A stretch of 64,000 nucleotides of DNA from Viola odorata (taxonomy: Eukaryota; Streptophyta; Magnoliopsida; Malpighiales; Violaceae): positions 41,227,105 through 41,291,104 of the forward strand of contig OY829542.1 in the NCBI GenBank assembly GCA_963691705.1. Reading direction: 5' to 3'. Shown here piece by piece: positions 31,513 to 42,350 of the stretch. Both the position numbers and the translations under genes were made by a program. The notes under the pieces are model-generated. The model had not been told where the DNA came from. It saw only the letters and a program-made list of their open reading frames with translations, and made no database searches. Each line of letters begins with the position of its first letter. The first letter of the stretch is position 1.

Positions 31513-34500
31513 TTAAATTCTAGCATAATATAGCTTCAAGCGAGCGATATTCCAAGAGTTGGATAGGGGTGTACCATCGAGTGTCTCCAGGCGATAGGCT
31601 CCTTTCCCGACAATGTGGGTGACACGATATGATCCTTCCCAGTTCGGACTGAGTTTCCCCATTTGTTGTCCTGCCGCTCGCTTGTCTCTGAGCACCAGGT
31701 CACCAGCTTTCAGCAACCGCTCTTTAATGCGCCTGTTATGATATCGGGCCATCTTTCGTTTATAATGTTGCGTTTTCAGAAGGATTTCTTCTCGGACTTC
31801 TGGTAATGCATCCAGGTTAGCTCATGACCTTTCCTCATTTAGTTCCTCACGAAAGTGGGCCACCCGTAGGCTCATGGTTCCAATTTCTACTGGTGTGACG
31901 GCTTCGGTCCCGAAGGCCAACGCGAAGGGCGTCTCTCCGGTACTAGTCTTAACGGTCATACGGTATGCCCACATCACGTATTGTAGCTCATCAGCCCATT
32001 TCTTTTTAGACCCTTCTAGATTTTTCTTAATACCGCTGAGGATGCTCCGATTGGTCACTTCCGCTTGCCCATTAGTTTGCGGGTGAGCTACGGAGGAAAA
32101 GCGTTGCTCGATTCCGAATTCTGAGCATTGGTCTTGAAAGAATTGGCTGGTGAACTGCGGCCCATTGTCGCTGACGAGGACACGGGGTACGCCAAATCTC
32201 ATGATAACTTGATGTTTAAAGAAACGCCAAGTTTTTTCTGCCGTGATTGTGGCGACCGCTTCAGCCTCTGCCCACTTAGTGAAATAGTCCACCGCCACTA
32301 TCACAAATTTCAGTTGGGACCTTGCCTTTGGGAATGGACCTAGGATATCGATCCCCCATTTGGCGAAAGGACAAGGGGCGATAATTTCAGATATTTCGGT
32401 GGCAGGTCGCCGAGGAATTTTAGCAAACTCCTGGCACTTAGGGCAAGCTCGCACATAATTATGGCAATCCCTTCGAATGGTGGGCCAATAGAATCCGGAC
32501 CGGAAGACTTGTGCCGCCAGGGTATCGCCTGACACGTGCATACCACACACTCCTTCATGGATTTCGCGCAAGGTGTGAAGTCCCTCTTGCCCAGTTATAC
32601 ATTTGGCGGCAGGGTGAGAGAAACATCTTCGAACCAAATCCCCATCATAGTACGTACAGCGGGCTGCCTGTTTCAGTACCTTCTTCTTTTCAACGGTATC
32701 CTCAGGCAGTTCCTCGTGTTTCAAGTATTTGATTACGGGAATTCGCCAGTCGCTATCACGTTCCTCCACACATAAAGACGCTTGCTCCTCCATGAAGGAT
32801 GATACCAATAGCTCACGATAATATTTGTCCTTGGGTATGAACGCTTCCGGGTTTGCGGCCAATTTCGCTAGGTTGTCTGCTTCAGCGTTTTCCTCCCGGG
32901 GAATATGCTCAAAGCTGACTTGCATGCCCTCTTTCTTTATTTCCAACAGTTCTCGCTTCACTTTGGCGAGATATTGAATCATGATGGGTTCTTGGGCCTG
33001 AGAGTGCCCCAAGACCTGGTCCATTATTAACTTGGAATCACCACAGATTTTTAGACGCAGGTCTCCTGTTCTTCCAGTATCATGCCTTCCTTTAGAAGAA
33101 AGCTCCTTTCCAATTCTGAGCCCGGCTAGCAACACCTCATACTCTGCCGCGTTATTAGATAACGACTGTAGGATTCAGATTGCGTATCGTATTTGTATAT
33201 CATGCGGCCCATTTATAAAGATTCCAGCTCCAGCCAGCTCTTGGTTTTTAGCCCCATCCACATGGACGATCCAAAGATCCGTATAGGTTTCCGGGAATGG
33301 GAGATCCATATCGCCCCATTCCGCTTCAGGTACGCCTTCTAAACGATCCTCTGTGAAGGTGCATTCCACTATGAAATCAGCCAGGATCTGAGCCTTTACA
33401 GATGGTCTAGACTGATACCTCAATCCATACTGTTCCAATTCGAGTGCCCAGATCAACATCCTTCCGGAAAATTCAGGCTTTCGAAAGATCCTTTTTAAAG
33501 GCTGGTCTGTGAGTACGATGACGGAATAAGAATGAAAGTATCGGTCCATTTTGCGGGTGGCTTGTATAAGAGCGAACGCTATCTTTTCGATTCGGGCGTA
33601 CCGCAATTCCACATCTTTAAGAACGTGGCTCACAAAATAGACTGGGCGATGAGAGTGGTTGTCGTCGCGAACAAGGACGGCACTGACCACTTCGTCTGCA
33701 GTGCCAAGATACAAATATAAGGTATCGCCTGCCTCGGGCCTTGTCAATAATAAATCAGACGACAAATAATCTTTCAGGCCGATAAATGCTTCCTCGCAGT
33801 CAGGGGTCCACCCGAACGAAGCTTTTTTCCGTATAACTTTGAAAAAAGGGAGACACTTCTCTCCTTGCTTAGAAATGAATCGTCCAAGGGCGATGACTCG
33901 CCCTGTGAGTCTTTGTACTTCTTTAACGGTTCTGGGCGATATCATGTCTTGTATCGCTTTGATCTTCAAAGGGTTAGGCAGAATACCCTTTTGGCTAACG
34001 ACGTAGCCCAAGAATTTTCCCGTTTGGAATGCAAACATGCATTTTCGGGGATTCAGCTTCATGCGATACCTTTTCATTACATCGAAGACTTCCTTTAAGT
34101 CTCGTAGGTGATCCTAAAAACTCGTGCTTTTTACCAATATATCATCGACGTACGCCTCTACGTTCCTCCCAATTTGTTCTTCAAATATTTTATTGGCCAT
34201 TCGTTGGAACGTTGCCCCGGCATTTTTCAATCCGAACGGCATCGCCGTGTAACAGTATGTGGCCTTTGGAGTGAGAAATGCAGTCTTTTCTTCATCTTCC
34301 CGGGCCATGGGAATTTGATGGTATCCGGAGTTGGCATCCAGTGAGCTTAAATAAGCGTATCCAGCAGTCTGATCAACCAACTGATCTATCCGAGGAAGCG
34401 GGTAACAATCTTTAGGGCAGGCATCATTTAAATCAGTAAAGTCGATGCACATGCGCCAATCCCCATTGGGCTTAGGAACAAGAACGGGGTTCGCTAGCCA

Positions 34501-37383
34501 GGTGGGATATTGAACTTCACGAATGAATCCTGCATCGAGGAGTTTTGCTACCTCTTTATCCACGGCCAACGCCTTTTCATTAGAGAACGCGCGCCGCTTT
34601 TGCTGTACTGGTCTGGCCTCTGGGTCCACATTGAGCCGATGTTCGGCTATTTCACGCGATATTCCTGGCATATCCGCGGGTTTCCACGCGAAGTCTCCTT
34701 GGCATTTATTCAGTAGCCGGGCCAGTTGGAGGTTTTCCGCTGGGCTAAGTTTTTCACTAATCAGGAAACTTGCCTCCTCTATTCCGATCGCTGGAACGGG
34801 CACCATCTTGTCTAGAGGTTGGGCACGCTTCTCATCGCTTTATTCATAGGGGTCTGCCGCTATACACACGTACCTATCGCAGCTTCTCTGGGTCATGAGC
34901 GAATAGCATTCAGCTGCTAGTTTTTGATCACCCTTTATGGTTACCACCCCATCCCAGGAGGGGTACTTCATCTTTAGATGCTTCTGAGATATCACTGCGC
35001 CAAAGCGGTTAAGGAAAGGTCGTCCGAGTACGACATTGTAGGGCAAATTCAGATCCACGACAAGGAATAACAAGTTCTCTGATCGCTTGTAGGTGTCTTC
35101 TCGGAAATATATAGGCAGGGTAATCACCCCCGTAACAGGGATTGGAACTCCATCAACGCCGACTATAGGCCGTTTACTAGGTGTTAGCTCATTAGTAGGG
35201 CGTTTCATGAGGTTGTAGGCTTCCAGCGAAAAGAGATTCACCGCACTCCCATTATCAATGAGAGTTCTTCTGATTCCATGGCTAGCGATGACGGGCGTAA
35301 CTACCAAAGCATCATTGTGTGGGTAGACGATGCCTTTCTCATCTTCTTCAGAAAAGGACAGTACCATTCGATCTAAAATGCCTATCGCATCTCCTTTTTT
35401 CATCGTGTCATCTCGTGCGCGTTTGTCTCCTTTCGGGAACGTTAGCTGCTCTGACTCGTTCATATAGGGAGTTCCTCCTGCAATGATATTAATCATGGGG
35501 ATATACTAGTCATTAACCGTAAGAGCTTCCCTATCTTTCCCTCCGGGAATATTATCCTTTTGCTGGTCGTGAGGAGGAACGGGTCGTTCATCCGCCGTCC
35601 TTTTCATGAGATTATTGCGGGCATCTTCTCTTATCTGGGTGGCGAATTCTCCCAAATATCCTTCTTCAACCAATCGTTCTATCGCCGCTTTTAAGTCTCT
35701 ACACGCCTCCGTGGAATTGCCTCTGGCTTTGTGGAATTTACAATAAGCATTTTCTCTTCTCCCTAAAAACACTCCTGGTTTTGCAGGCGCGGGGTAGCGG
35801 ATGGGAAGGTTTCGCTGTTCCGCTATCGCTAAAATTTCGGCCCTTGGCACATTGAGGGAAGGAAAATCTGGGTCGTACGTTCGATTTTTATAAGAATCCC
35901 CGCGCCGCCGAGTGGGGGAGCCACTGGTTTTTCCCTTCAGAAAATTGCCCCTTTGTCTGTCAGAGGTCTTGGGGATATGATCCTTCCGCCTAGCGTAATC
36001 ATCGATAAAATGGTCATCGGGTAGAGGCTTCGCAGGAGCAGCAGTGATTTGAGATGCCCCCTGCGGCACACTGTACGTTCGATCTCTGTTTTCTTCTTCT
36101 TCCATTTTCGCGTAATTGTGGGCTTTAAGTCTCAATGCGTCTAAAGTCAATGGGGGGTCCACCATAAGTGCGTCTTTCAGCTTCCCATAACGGCAATTTC
36201 TTTTCAGAGCTTCTATAGCAAAATCGATAGTAACGCCCGACGTTAAGGACATTTCCAGATCGAAGCGGCTGAGAAAATCCTTCAAGGATTCTTGAGGCAT
36301 TCGCTGTATGTCAAATAACGCGGCGGCAGATTTTCTGATTGGAATTGCGGTGCTAAATCTGCTCCGAAATTTAGATTCTAACTGTGAGAAATTACTAATG
36401 GATCCACCAGGGAGACCTTCAAACCAGAGACGCGCAACGCCCGATAGCGTCATTACAAATATTTGACATAGCGCCGCATCGCTGTGGGTCTGAAACTGAA
36501 CAAAATCTTTCACTTTATTGATATGTGAGATGGGATCTTTCGTACCATCATAAGTGTCAGTGGGAAGCTTTACACGTCGACTGACTCGGTGACGCCTTAT
36601 GCGACTGCTAAATGGGTGGCCCGATGTATCATCAAGAATTTCACGCGCTTGACGCGGGGGAGACATGTCAGCTTGACGCCCTCTATCTCGCAGTTCTGGA
36701 GTAAGATGTCGCCTAGGAGATCGACTGCGACTCCTGCGCGAATGACTTCGATACCTTCGGCTACTGGACCTGTCACTGTATTCAGGAGACAAACTTCTGT
36801 GGACTCCTTCCCTCCGTCCGTCCCACCGGTTCCTAACCCCCTCAAGTTGCCTGTCTCCTTGTAGGAGGAGACCTTGCGGCATTTATGGTACATAAGCCTC
36901 TACTCTTCCTTGAGCAAGCTGCCCAGCGCTACTCAGAGGATTTCCAGCAGGTAAAGGCATCTGGAGGTTTTCTGAAAACAACGGTGACAAAGGTCGATCA
37001 GCGACAATAGATGGAGTAAACATGATGCGAGGAGGGAGACCAGATCCAGAAGCACCGGGAGTGCCTCTTGTGGCCATTTCAGTCAAATATTCCAGCCGAG
37101 AACGAAGGGTCGCTATTTCCATTGCAAAAGGATGTTCACAGTTGAGTGTATATTCTCTCGAAAGAGGAGTGGAGAAGTCGGATCCCGCCATCTGAGATGA
37201 CAAAATGTCTGTTTACGAGGAGACCACTCCTCTAGCAATTCCAGCCGAATAGTCCAGGGGTCCTGAAATAATTGGTTGTGTCGTCATAGAGAGATCAGCA
37301 GTAGCAAAGGGAAAAAGCCGCCTGCGGATTTGGAAAGGGATATTAGAGGATGATGATCAGATCGACTCCAATCCTGTGATCAT
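31513..37383 (-). pseudogene. gag-pol of element C: single frame with eight in-frame stops
   Basis: Starting at the ATG at 37383 one reading frame of 1957 codons runs to the stop at 31515-31513. Domains in order: gag N-terminus; Arg/Ser-rich stretch (SRRYRSHSRRSRSRSPRR, about 36770); retrotransposon gag core (DPISHINKVKDFVQFQ, ARLWFEGLPGGSI); a truncated knuckle-like AYCKFHKARGNSTEACRDLK; aspartic protease (DNGSAVNLFS, VVLGRPFLNRFG); RT (LDANSGYHQI, YVDDILVKS); RNase H; second RNase H (HVDGAKNQELAGAG); integrase H2C2, DDE (GIDILGPFP, SDNGPQF, TNGQAEV) and C-terminal domain. In-frame stops lie at 37359-37357, 37215-37213, 36885-36883, 35508-35506, 34842-34840, 34116-34114, 33177-33175 and 31824-31822. 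No frameshift is visible. The dual RNase H assigns the Tat clade. Confidence 0.92.
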
Positions 37384-37448
37384 GACCGTTCCAATCTTCC
37401 GACTAAACGGAGCTTGGCTATTAAGGACGCTCACTTAATATACCAAAG

Positions 37449-37466
37449 CTCTCAATGAAAGCACCA
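37449..37466 (-). promoter_or_regulatory. Candidate primer-binding site of element C
   Basis: On the minus strand TGGTGCTTTCATTGAGAG lies two bases after the LTR end. The same sequence follows the LTRs of B (one substitution) and D (identical). TGG matches the CCA end of a tRNA, but I cannot name the tRNA. Confidence 0.55.
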
Positions 37467-37468
37467 TT

Positions 37469-37992
37469 TGATAAGATTCAATGTCAATCTTGTGAGATTC
37501 TGCGTCGTGTGCGATCGGAACGGTGGTGAATGGCGGCGAGTGTACCTGCAAGGCGCCGGAGGGGGAGCTCCGGCGTAGACACTCCGATGCTTAAGTTAGT
37601 TCGGGTTTTAAGAGTAGTAGAGGTTTCTCTAGGTGAGCTTGACCTTACCCTGATTGTGAAAAATGGTGGGGTATTTATAGATCTGGACAGCGATACCTGG
37701 CGATATCAAAGAGGGTGCCGTTTGATGATGACGTCACAGGCGATATCAGCGGATGACGTCACGGGCGATGTCTGATGGGGCTGCCGGGAGCGATAACCTT
37801 ATGGGTCCCTAGGATGGGATGACGTCGTGCGTATAGAATTGCGTGAGTCCCCCCCCGCTGAAGTCGACCATCCTAGGAATCCTTCGCTGATCCTTAGGCG
37901 ATACAGGGATATCCTTATGGAGCTCAGGGGGATCCGTTCCGATAAGAACCGTTTGTGCAGTAGGACCGTTAGGACTATCTCGATTGTTATCA
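37469..37992 (-). repeat. 5' LTR of element C (524 bp)
   Basis: It has the same ends and internal landmarks as 21955-22499, with a minus-strand TATA box (TATAAATA, 37679-37672) and an 8-C tract. The length difference is due almost entirely to the C tract. Confidence 0.95.
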
Positions 37993-37997
37993 ACGGG
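37993..37997. repeat. Target site duplication of C, right (ACGGG)
   Basis: ACGGG follows the LTR end directly, matching 21950-21954. On both sides the protease-region sequence of element B resumes without loss. Confidence 0.9.
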
Positions 37998-40407
37998 TAT
38001 TTCAGCTTTAGATGCTTTTGTGATATCACCGCTCCAAAACGGTTGAGGAATGGTCGTCCCAATATGACGTTATAAGGTAGACTTATATCCACCACCAAGA
38101 ATAAAAGCTCCTCAGACCGTTTGGAGGTATCTTCCTTCAAGTATACGGGCAAGGTAGTTACTCCCGTCACTTGGATGGGGACTCCGTATACCTTAATAAT
38201 GGGTTTTTTACAGGGCGTAAGCTCGCTATTTGAACGCTTCAGGAATTGTAGGCTTCCAATGAGAACACGTTTACGGTACTTCCATTGTCAACCAGAGTTC
38301 TTCTAACTCCATGGTTAGCGATAATGGGTGTAACTACTAACGTGTCATTGTGCGGATACACCACACCCTTCTCGTCCTCTTCAGAAAAGGATAATACCAT
38401 ACGATCTAAGGCACTTATCGCTTCACTCTTTATTGTCATGCCAACCCACTTCCGTTTATCCCCTGGAGCGGGCGTTAGCTGTGCGCTTTCATCTAGATAA
38501 GGTGTGCCTCCAGCAATGATGTTGATAATAGGGACGTCCTCGTCATCAATTGTAAGCATTTCCCGGCCTCCTCCCGCAGGACCATTTCCCGTCCTCGTCA
38601 TCAATGGCGTCGCCCTGCTATCAGCTACTCTATTTGTTGGGTTACTTTTAGCTTCTTCCCGTATTTTTGTGGCAAATTCCCCCAGATAGCCTTCCTCCAC
38701 CAGACGTTCTATCGCCGCTTTGAGTTCTCGACACGCTTCAGTTGAGTGTCCTTTGGCTTTGTGAAATTTGCAATAGGCATTTTCCCTTCGGCCCAGGATT
38801 ACTCCTGGCCTTACAGGGGCGGGATAACGGATGGGCATGTTTCACTGCTCCACTATTGCCAGTATTTCTACTTGGGGTAGAATGAAGGAAGGGGGATCTG
38901 AATCATAAACTCGTCCCTTAGGAGGATCACTTTGCCGTTGGGCCGAGGAGTCACCGGATTTTCCTTTTAAGGAATTTCCTTTTTTTCGATTAAATGTCTT
39001 GGGAATGTGATCTTTTCGTTGAGCGTAATCGTCAACGAACCGATCTTTAGAGGCAGCTGGGATCAGAGCGTTAGGGGCTGGAGGCATGTTCTGAATTATA
39101 TCCCTATTTTCTTCTTCTTCCATCCTCGCATAGTTGTGGGCTTTCAACCTTAATGCATCCAAAGTCGCTGGTGGGTCAACCATTAGAGCTTCTCGGAGTT
39201 TTCCATAACAACAGTTTCACTTTAAGGCTTCAATGGCAAAATCAACCGTTACACCTGGTGTTAGCGACATCTCAGTGTCGAAATAATGGAGGAAGTTCCT
39301 CAAAGATTCCTGAGGTTTCCTGTGTAAGTCGAACAAGGCAGCAGCTGACTTCCTGATAGGGATTGCAGTACTAAATCGACTCCTGAATTTAGATTCCAGC
39401 TGCGCGAAACTGTCAATAGATCCACCCGGAAGTCCTTCGAACAACAGACGTACGACCCCTGATAAGGTCATTACAAATATTTGACACAAAGCAGCATCAT
39501 TGTGGGTTTGGAATTGCACAAAATCCTTCACCTTGTTAAGGTGAGAGATGGGATCTCTGGTGCCATCATAAGATTCTGAGGGAAGCTTTACGTGTCTACT
39601 GACCCTATGACGCCTTATGCGTAGGCTAAAGGGGTGGCCCGAAGTATCGTCAAGGATTTCTCGCGCCTGCCGAGGCGGGGACGCCTCCAAACGATACGCA
39701 CGATCTCTCGGATCTCTTATACGATGTTGCCGGGGAGTCGGACTGCGACTCCTTGGTGACCTAGTTTGATGTCTCCTACTGCTGGATCTTTCACTCCCTC
39801 CGGGAGATATGTCTCTATTATTTTCATTTCTCCTTCCATCCCAATGACCTCTGTCATCCTCATGCTATTGCCGCTCTTCTTGAGAAACAGGAAATAAAGG
39901 TACTTGTGGTATGTACGGCTCCACCGTTCTATGAGCAATCTGTACAAGACTGACTGACGCACTTAATGCGGGCAGCGTCGATGAGACATTCGCATGCAGC
40001 GGGGACGACAATGGTCTTTCTGTAATGATTGATGGAGTGAAAACAAATTGGGATGCCGTGCCTGACCCAGAAGCAGCAGGTGTATATCTACTAGCCAACT
40101 CTGTTAAGTGGTCTAGTTGAGCACGAAAGGCTAAAATGGAGCTCGCGAATGGGTTATTCGCGCTATCCACCATGGACCCCCCTGACTGAGGAGGAAAATA
40201 ACTTGACCCCGCTATTTGGGACAAAGGAGTGCTCAGCTATAACACAAACGTTCCCATTGTTTGCGCGAGAGATAGATCTGACATTCCTGAAGGAATTTCT
40301 TGCATCGAAGTGGGAGCATCTGAAGTGGCGAAGGCAAAGAGTCGTCTGCGGGTATCAAATGGAAGACTAGAGGACTGAGTCAACAGCGGATCTAAATCAG
40401 AAGCCAT
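37998..40407 (-). pseudogene. gag and protease of element B
   Basis: The ATG at 40407 (MASDLDPLLTQSSS) opens the same gag frame as in C and D. It shows the Arg/Ser-rich region (about 39780), gag core (DPISHLNKVKDFVQFQ, LLFEGLPGGSI), AYCKFHKAKGHSTEACRELK, then the protease (VDNGSTVNVFS) and VILGRPFLNRFG. In-frame stops occur near 40237, at 39867-39865, 39219-39217 and 38844-38842; at the last two C reads CGA or a related arginine codon, so deamination is likely. A frameshift lies near 38240, in the protease. The polyprotein continues on the other side of C at 21954. Confidence 0.88.
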
Positions 40408-40472
40408 AATCTTCAAATTCCCAGAAGAACAGAGCTTGACTATTAAGGACGCTCACTTAATTAAAACCAAGA

Positions 40473-40490
40473 CTCTCAACGAAAGCACCA
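40473..40490 (-). promoter_or_regulatory. Candidate primer-binding site of element B
   Basis: TGGTGCTTTCGTTGAGAG on the minus strand, three bases after the LTR end. It differs by one base from the C and D sites. Confidence 0.5.
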
Positions 40491-40493
40491 ATT

Positions 40494-40915
40494 TGATAAG
40501 ATTCGAGTTTCTGCGAGGGCGGGATAGAGATTATGGTTGTCCGGAATCACTGTGGCTACAATCCAAGGTACCTGCAAAGCGCCGGAGGGGGGGCTCCGGC
40601 GTAGACACTCCGATGCTTAAATTAGTATGGCTATGAAATTCTGCAGAGGTTTTAGTAGAGAATTTGCTCTTGCTCTAGATCTAGAATGGGGTGGTACTTA
40701 TAGGCAAAAGAGAATGCGTTACCGCAGGGGTGGGCATTATCGATGGGATAACTCCATGTGGGTCCCCCCCCAGCGCTGATGTCGACCATCCCAGGATCCT
40801 TGGCCTAACGGGGGCAACAGCCGGATGTCATTTGTCGGTCCAAGTCCACAGGGATCCATCTTTGACTTGAGGTGAGAAGTCGATTATACCCTTGGTGTTT
40901 CCTTAATTGTTATCA
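40494..40915 (-). repeat. 5' LTR of element B (422 bp)
   Basis: Ends are TGATAAG and TTATCA. It has the hairpin at about 40579-40601 (GCGCCGGAG/CTCCGGCG), a C-rich tract and GTCGACCATCCCAG. Its partner LTR is missing. The five bases after it are AGACA, the expected but untestable target duplication. Confidence 0.88.
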
Positions 40916-41699
40916 AGACATGAGCACTGGAGACTGTCCTCCGACTCCTATGATCAATCTGTCTCCTGAAGGCCCTAAAGGGGCTCCATGCTACCGTATG
41001 AATTTATCAGGGTTTTGCGTTGACGGTCTTCGTGCTGCCAGGGTGCCAAATCCCTTCTCTAGAGACGAATTCTCGGCACCCTTGATAGGGCAAATGATGA
41101 GCTCCTCTAAAGAGAGAGAGAGGTTTCTTCAACTTCCTCTGAGGGCCCGCTATAGGCATGTTATGAATGATTCTCTGGATGCCTTCCGCCATCTAGGCTA
41201 TCTGGTCGAGGCTTATGACAACGAACTGTGAATTTTTTCTAGCGCGATGTGCGCTCAAAAGGTGCAACTTGACCGGGCGGTAGACCAATCGAGGTTACTC
41301 TCACGTCTTCAAGACGGGTCGCAAAAGGAGTTGAATAGGGAGAGGTCTAAAGGAAAAGCAATGAGCGATGTTCTGGAAGCAGAGTTGGCAATGGAAAAGA
41401 AGAAAATCCTTCTTCTTCGCGAGGAGGTGTTGGCCCAAAATGAGGAGTTAGCCAGTGTTCCACTGAAGATGGAATGGTGGAAAAAGAAGGTCTTGGAGGC
41501 CTTTACTTCTGGGTTCGCAGCCTATTACGAAAGTGATTCCTTTGATCCGGCCAAGATTGACGATTATGCTTCTGCTATGATAGATAAAATTGATGGAAAT
41601 AGAGACGGTTCATCTGCCTTAGAGGGAGAGAGGCCTAGTGATGGCGCTGTGCGACGAACTCCCCTACCGGGTGACTCGAGTGCCGCGAAGGATTCCTAG
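40916..41699 (+). pseudogene. Second half of accessory gene aux3 (element D)
   Basis: The frame picks up at NLSPEGPKGAPCYRMNLSG, aligned with the region after the TAA at 26724 in C. It continues with IGQMMSSSKERERFLQLP, a TGA at 41229-41231, then a coiled coil (LNRERSKGKAMSDVLEAEL) and a conserved SVPLKMEWWKK end to a stop at 41699. The N-domain is missing because B cut the gene at 40916. Confidence 0.75.
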
Positions 41700-42350
41700 A
41701 TCTCCTCCTTGACTGCTACTTCATTCTTATTTAAATTTCCTTTATTCTTCAAGCTATCGCACCATAAAGTCATTTGGTATTTGTTTTCTCTATAATAATG
41801 CTGACGCTGCCAAGCCCTTGTCGCTTCTTTCTTAAGCATTGGGTTTTAGTGTATTATTGATGCCGCTTATACTTTGTTAGCGTCTTTCTCCTGACGCGTC
41901 ATTTCTTAAGACCACGAGTCTGAGCTGGCGCTACTTTTCAGAGCATTAAATGTTGCGAGTCCCTTAATTAATACGATCAAAAAGCAATGATGAAGGAGGA
42001 CACGTGTCTTTCTCATGGTGAGATGTTTGAACAAATGTCTTCTAGGGAATAGCGAGGACTAAAGCATCTTCCCCTTTTTTCAAAAGTTACGTCTTTCGCG
42101 CGTGTCGTGTCCTTCCCACACGCTATTTTGCCACATATCAGTTGAACACTAGTCATGTCTTTTGACCCATTTAGGGTTATAAATAATGTTTTCTTCGCCT
42201 CCTCTTTTCTTTTTTATCTCTTTCGTGACTCCTCGCAATTTTTTGGAAAATAACTCGTCGTTTCTTCTTCTTCGTCCTGGGATCCCTGGTGTTTCTTTTA
42301 CGAAGGTACACACATCATTTCTTTCTTTCGCTCCCTTCTTTTTATTAGTT
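41700..42350 (+). promoter_or_regulatory. aux3-aux4 intergenic region of D with TATA box at 42178-42185
   Basis: TAGGGTTATAAATAATG sits about 170 bp before the aux4 ATG, as in C and A. A possible leader intron runs from GGTACAC near 42304 to TTTATTAG near 42348, ending two bases before the ATG. No gene is seen in the rest. Confidence 0.5.

Larger units (their letters stand above)
21955..37992 (-). mobile_element. Element C: complete 16.0-kb Tat-like LTR retrotransposon
   Basis: Two LTRs (21955-22499 and 37469-37992), matching TGATAA...TTATCA ends and the ACGGG target duplication define it. Reading from the 5' end (high coordinates): LTR, primer-binding site, gag-pol in one frame (37383-31513), minisatellite array, and four accessory genes on the opposite strand (30415 down to 23459), then the 3' LTR. 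Dual RNase H places it in the Tat clade. It sits inside the protease region of element B. Eight in-frame stops in gag-pol make it non-autonomous now. The LTRs differ by roughly ten substitutions plus the length of one C tract. Confidence 0.95.
37998..40915 (-). mobile_element. Element B, right part: 5' LTR, gag and protease start
   Basis: From its 5' end: LTR 40494-40915, primer-binding site 40473-40490, gag and protease down to 37998, where C is inserted; it resumes at 21954. The 3' two thirds of B are gone (break at about 21510). B itself interrupts aux3 of element D at 40916. Confidence 0.88.
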
